Below are positions 6,028 to 8,963 of a stretch of DNA of 8,963 nucleotides, in pieces (the stretch's first letter is position 1; the number at the start of each line of letters is the position of its first letter). The position numbers and the translations under genes were made by a program. Where the stretch lies: NCBI GenBank assembly GCA_905236275.1, contig CAJOPI010000317.1, positions 1 to 8,963 on the forward strand, given 5' to 3'. Source of the stretch: an uncultured Lachnospiraceae bacterium (GTDB taxonomy: Bacteria; Bacillota; Clostridia; Lachnospirales; Lachnospiraceae). The notes beneath the pieces were generated by a model. It saw only the letters and a list, made by a program, of their open reading frames with translations, made no database searches and was not told the DNA's origin.

Positions 6028-8094
6028 ATGGCAAAAAATCTTGTTATCGTCGAGTCACCGGCAAAGGTGAAGACAATAAAAAAATATCTGGGTAAAAATT
6101 ATTCGGTTGTGGCTTCAATGGGGCATGTGCGTGATCTTCCCAAAAGTCAGATGGGAATAGATATCGAAAATGACTTCGAGCCTAAGTATATAACGATAAG
6201 AGGAAAGGGAGAGCTTCTTTCCGAGCTTAGAAAAGAAGCAAAAAAGGCAGATACGATTTATCTCGCAACTGACCCTGACCGCGAAGGTGAAGCGATTTCA
6301 TGGCATCTTAAAACGGCATTGAAGCTTGATGCGGCAGATTCCAAGAAAAAGGTCGAGAGAATCACCTTCAATGAAATTACAAAAACAGCGATAAAAAATT
6401 CCTTAAAGAGTCCGAGAGACATTGATATGAATCTCGTGGATGCACAGCAGGCGAGACGTGTGCTTGACAGAATGGTTGGCTACAGCATATCTCCGCTTCT
6501 CTGGGCGAAGGTCAAGAGAGGACTTTCTGCAGGAAGGGTTCAGTCTGTTGCCTTAAGGATAATCTGCGAGAGGGAGAGCGAGATAGATGCTTTCATTCCG
6601 GAGGAATACTGGACTATAGAGGCGAATTTCGGCGTAAAAGGCGAGAAAAAGCCTATCGAGGCTAAGTTCTATGGAAGCATAAAGGAAAAGCTTGCCATAA
6701 ATTCTAAAGAAGAAGCGGATACGATCCTTAAATACTGCAAAAAAGCGAAATATAAGGTTGCAGACGTAAAGAACGGGGAAAGGGTTCGTAAGGCTCCCAT
6801 GCCCTTTACAACAAGCACTATGCAGCAGGAAGCTTCTTCTGTGCTGAATTTTGCGACCCAGAAGACCATGAGGATTGCCCAGCAGCTTTATGAAGAGGGA
6901 CTTATTTCCTATCTTCGTACAGACTCCACCCGTATTTCAGATGATGCCAAGGAGATGGCTGCTGATTATATAGAAAAGAATTACGGAAAAGAATATCTTG
7001 CGGAGCCTAACAGAAAAAAGTCTGACGCAAAGAAGATACAGGACGCGCATGAGGCTATACGTCCGACTGACCTCGAAAAGAGCCCTGTTGAACTGAAGGA
7101 CAGCCTTTCGAGAGACCAGTTCAGGCTTTACCAGCTCATCTGGAAGAGATTTATCGCAAGCCAGATGGCACCTGCAAAATATGCAACAAAGAACGTAAAG
7201 ATACAGGCAGGCGATAAATATCTCTTTACTGCGTCCGCTTCAAAGGTGAAGTTTGCCGGATTCATGAATGTTTATACCGAAAGCGGAGAGGAGAAGACCG
7301 GCGGAAATGTTATTTCGGGAGAAATCGCTGCTGACAGCGTCCTTTCGTTAAATGAGATAAACGGCAAACAGCATTTTACGAATCCGAGTCCCCATTATAC
7401 GGAGGCTTCTCTTGTAAAAGCCCTGGAGGAGCTTGGAATCGGACGTCCGAGTACCTATGCGCCTACGATAACGACGCTTCTTGCGAGAAGATATATCACA
7501 AAAGAGCAGAAGAACCTTTATGTGACGGAAATCGGAACGGCTGTTGACAAGATTTTGGAAGAAGCTTTTCCGGGAATCGTTGATGTTAATTTTACCGCGA
7601 ATTTCGAGACCCTGCTTGACGGAGTTGAGGCAGGAAGGGTTAAATGGAAGACCATCATAGAGAACTTTTATCCCGATCTGGAAAAAGCCGTAGAGAAGGC
7701 TGAGAAGGAAATAGAGGAAGTCGAGATCCGCGATGAGGTTACGGATGTTGTTTGTGAGGAATGCGGGCGCAACATGGTCGTAAAGTACGGTCCGCATGGC
7801 AAATTCCTTGGCTGCCCGGGATTTCCGGAGTGCAGGAATACAAAGCCTTACTACGAGAAGATTGATGTCAAGTGTCCGAAGTGCGGAAATGATATCGTTA
7901 TGCGAATGACCAACAAGGGAAGGCGTTTTTACGGCTGTCTCGGTTATCCGGAATGCGATTTCACAAGCTGGCCCAGACCTTCGAAGAAGAGCTGCCCCGA
8001 CTGCGGAGGGCTCATGGTCGAGAAGGGCAAGAAGCTTGTATGTATTAATGAAGAATGTAAAAAAGTAATAGATAGGGAAGAGGAAGAAGATTGA
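6028..8094 (+). CDS. topA: DNA topoisomerase I (type IA)
   Basis: Relaxes negative supercoils by cutting one strand through a 5'-phosphotyrosine intermediate. The 688 residues hold a Toprim domain at the N-terminus (E9 in VIVESPAK, and TDPDREGE at 81-88 with the metal-binding D82/D84/E86), the family's VDAQQARRVLDRMVGY (137-152) and SAGRVQSVALR (167-177), the catalytic Tyr295 in GLISYLRTDSTRIS, HEAIRPT (341-347), and PSPHYTEASLVKALEELGIGRPSTY ending at 477. Three C-terminal topoisomerase zinc ribbons follow: C576/C579/C596/C602, C616/C619/C637/C643 and C656/C659/C672/C677. Length and domain order are normal for Gram-positive TopA. ATG at 6028 is preceded by AAGGA (6014-6018) with a 9-nt gap. 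The stop TGA overlaps the TTG start of codY, so the two are a coupled operon. Identity secure. Confidence 0.98.
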   Translation: MAKNLVIVESPAKVKTIKKYLGKNYSVVASMGHVRDLPKSQMGIDIENDFEPKYITIRGKGELLSELRKEAKKADTIYLATDPDREGEAISWHLKTALKLDAADSKKKVERITFNEITKTAIKNSLKSPRDIDMNLVDAQQARRVLDRMVGYSISPLLWAKVKRGLSAGRVQSVALRIICERESEIDAFIPEEYWTIEANFGVKGEKKPIEAKFYGSIKEKLAINSKEEADTILKYCKKAKYKVADVKNGERVRKAPMPFTTSTMQQEASSVLNFATQKTMRIAQQLYEEGLISYLRTDSTRISDDAKEMAADYIEKNYGKEYLAEPNRKKSDAKKIQDAHEAIRPTDLEKSPVELKDSLSRDQFRLYQLIWKRFIASQMAPAKYATKNVKIQAGDKYLFTASASKVKFAGFMNVYTESGEEKTGGNVISGEIAADSVLSLNEINGKQHFTNPSPHYTEASLVKALEELGIGRPSTYAPTITTLLARRYITKEQKNLYVTEIGTAVDKILEEAFPGIVDVNFTANFETLLDGVEAGRVKWKTIIENFYPDLEKAVEKAEKEIEEVEIRDEVTDVVCEECGRNMVVKYGPHGKFLGCPGFPECRNTKPYYEKIDVKCPKCGNDIVMRMTNKGRRFYGCLGYPECDFTSWPRPSKKSCPDCGGLMVEKGKKLVCINEECKKVIDREEEED

Positions 8095-8849
8095 GCAGCG
8101 TAGAGTTACTTGATAAAACAAGGAAGATAAACAGGTTATTACACGACAATCAGAAGACCAAGGTAGTATTTAATGATATATGCGAATGCATGGGTAAGCT
8201 TATTGACTCCTGTTCATTTGTACTGAGCAAAAAGGGAAAGATGCTCGGAAGCTTTAATGAGATGGCTGAGGAGATACTGCCCTTCAATGATGAGGTAGGC
8301 GAATTTATCCGCCCCGAGATAAATGCGAGGCTTTTAGAAGTCCGTTCAACACAGGAAAATGTCAATACGGATACTCTGGGCCTTAAGATGCCGGGAGAGA
8401 AGAAGTGGTATATGATGGTTGCTCCCATATATATCGCGGGAGAGCGTCTCGGAACCCTCATGGTATGCAGGAACAGCGATAATTATTCCATAGACGACAT
8501 AATCGTTACGGAATATACCACTACTGTTGTAGGGCTTGAAATCATGCGTTCCGAAAGTGAGGAGCACGCTGAAGAGGACAGAAGGGTAAAAAATATCCGT
8601 CTGGCGGTAGCATCTCTTTCGAGCTCTGAGTCAAAAGCCATGAGGCAGGTACTCCGCGAACTCGATTCTGACGAGGGCATCATTGTTGCTTCAAGGATTG
8701 CCGACGAAGTCGGTATAACCCGTTCTGTTATAGTGAATGGTCTCAGAAAACTTGAAAGTGCCGGCATAATCGAATGTCATTCCTCGGGAATGCGTGGAAC
8801 TTTCATCAGAATACTTAATGATGACATCCAGACAGAAATGCTTCCATAA
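8091..8849 (+). CDS. codY: GTP/branched-chain-amino-acid-type global transcriptional regulator CodY
   Basis: A 252-residue protein with CodY's layout: an N-terminal GAF-like effector domain (about 1-155) beginning LLDKTRKINRLL, with GERLGTL (117-123) and the linking TTVVGLEIMR (144-153), and a C-terminal winged helix in which SRIADEVGITRSVIVNGLRK (201-220) and SGMRGTFIRILND (232-244) are nearly the canonical CodY DNA-reading sequence. In studied Gram-positives CodY represses biosynthesis, transport, motility or competence genes when nutrients are ample. The DNA-binding half is much better conserved than the effector half, so regulon recognition is likely standard while the ligands are less certain. 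The start is TTG in the TTGA overlap with the topA stop, preceded by the purine-rich GGAAGAGGAAGA; no better in-frame start exists and the N-terminus aligns with known CodY proteins. No terminator hairpin with a T-run follows. Confidence 0.96.
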   Translation: MSSVELLDKTRKINRLLHDNQKTKVVFNDICECMGKLIDSCSFVLSKKGKMLGSFNEMAEEILPFNDEVGEFIRPEINARLLEVRSTQENVNTDTLGLKMPGEKKWYMMVAPIYIAGERLGTLMVCRNSDNYSIDDIIVTEYTTTVVGLEIMRSESEEHAEEDRRVKNIRLAVASLSSSESKAMRQVLRELDSDEGIIVASRIADEVGITRSVIVNGLRKLESAGIIECHSSGMRGTFIRILNDDIQTEMLP

Positions 8850-8877
8850 TAGGATAGCTGAAATTCCGGTTATTAAA

Positions 8878-8937
8878 TGATGTTGGGGTCAAAAGTGATG
8901 TCAGGGATTGTTCCGTGCTTCGCACTCCCACAATCCC
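8878..8937 (+). repeat. structured intergenic repeat, copy B
   Basis: It starts 28 bases after the codY stop with TGATG plus TTGGGGTCAAAAG, then TGATG. It then folds as outer stem GGGATTGT/ACAATCCC (8904-8911 with 8930-8937), bulges TCC and TCCC, and inner stem GTGC/GCAC (8915-8918 with 8922-8925), closing a TTC triloop. The head matches copy A (487-570, opposite strand) at 17 of 18 positions, and the bulge and triloop are the same, but the stem bases differ in a pair-preserving way. Copy B lacks the 16-nt segment that gives copy A its second arm. It is in the sense orientation for codY transcription and may lie in that mRNA's 3' end. The rest of the window's end (to 8963) holds no gene; an 8-nt unit TTCGTGTT occurs twice in tandem at 8946-8961. 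Confidence 0.8.
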
Positions 8938-8963
8938 ACCCAATATTCGTGTTTTCGTGTTGC

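Noticed and set aside
7348..8121. Long open frame antisense to topA
   Set aside because: It lies wholly over topA and the codY start, encodes no recognisable domain and reads as a shadow of the conserved zinc-ribbon region.
8846..8876. codY terminator from TAATA...TATTA pairing
   Set aside because: Few, A/T-only pairs with a bulge and no T-run; not a credible intrinsic terminator.
8946..8961. Tandem TTCGTGTT pair as the start of a repeat array
   Set aside because: Only two 8-nt units before the window ends; not enough to support an array or CRISPR.

Overview
The window looks like chromosomal DNA from a Gram-positive anaerobe of the class Clostridia, most probably Lachnospiraceae and possibly Butyrivibrio or a relative. 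This rests on an intact CodY directly behind topA, a ComM/DprA pair next to topA, moderately AT-rich DNA with free use of ATA and AGA codons, and GTG/TTG starts. The genus is an inference; no rRNA or other species marker is present.

Layout. (1) 1-437: 3' end of hemW, a heme chaperone of the radical-SAM family. (2) 438-623: non-coding leader with a candidate sigma-A promoter and a compact, strongly structured repeat (copy A). (3) 624-3356, plus strand: a two-gene unit encoding a PAS-like/degenerate-GGDEF/EAL protein, predicted to be an active c-di-GMP phosphodiesterase, and a PilT-like ATPase whose Walker B and His boxes are badly eroded. (4) 3357-5769, minus strand: comM then dprA, overlapping by 14 nt and converging on the PilT-like gene with no base between the two stop codons. 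(5) 5770-6027: divergent promoter region serving comM-dprA leftward and topA-codY rightward. (6) 6028-8849: topA and codY, coupled by a TTGA stop/start overlap. (7) 8850-8963: non-coding tail with copy B of the structured repeat.

How the genes fit together. ComM (branch-migration helicase) and DprA (RecA loader) act on incoming single-stranded DNA in natural transformation. A type IV pilus-type ATPase lies tail to tail with them, and a c-di-GMP phosphodiesterase shares its operon. The neighbourhood therefore groups pilus control, second-messenger turnover and DNA processing, although adjacency alone does not prove a joint function. TopA (supercoil relaxation) and CodY (nutrient-responsive global repressor) are expected to be co-expressed.

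The most unusual signal is the repeat pair at 487-570 (minus orientation) and 8878-8937 (plus orientation). The copies share a near-identical TTGGGGTCAAAAG head, the same two-stem architecture, a shared TTC loop and a shared TCC bulge, while the stems differ by compensatory base-pair changes. This points to selection on structure. I do not recognise the family.
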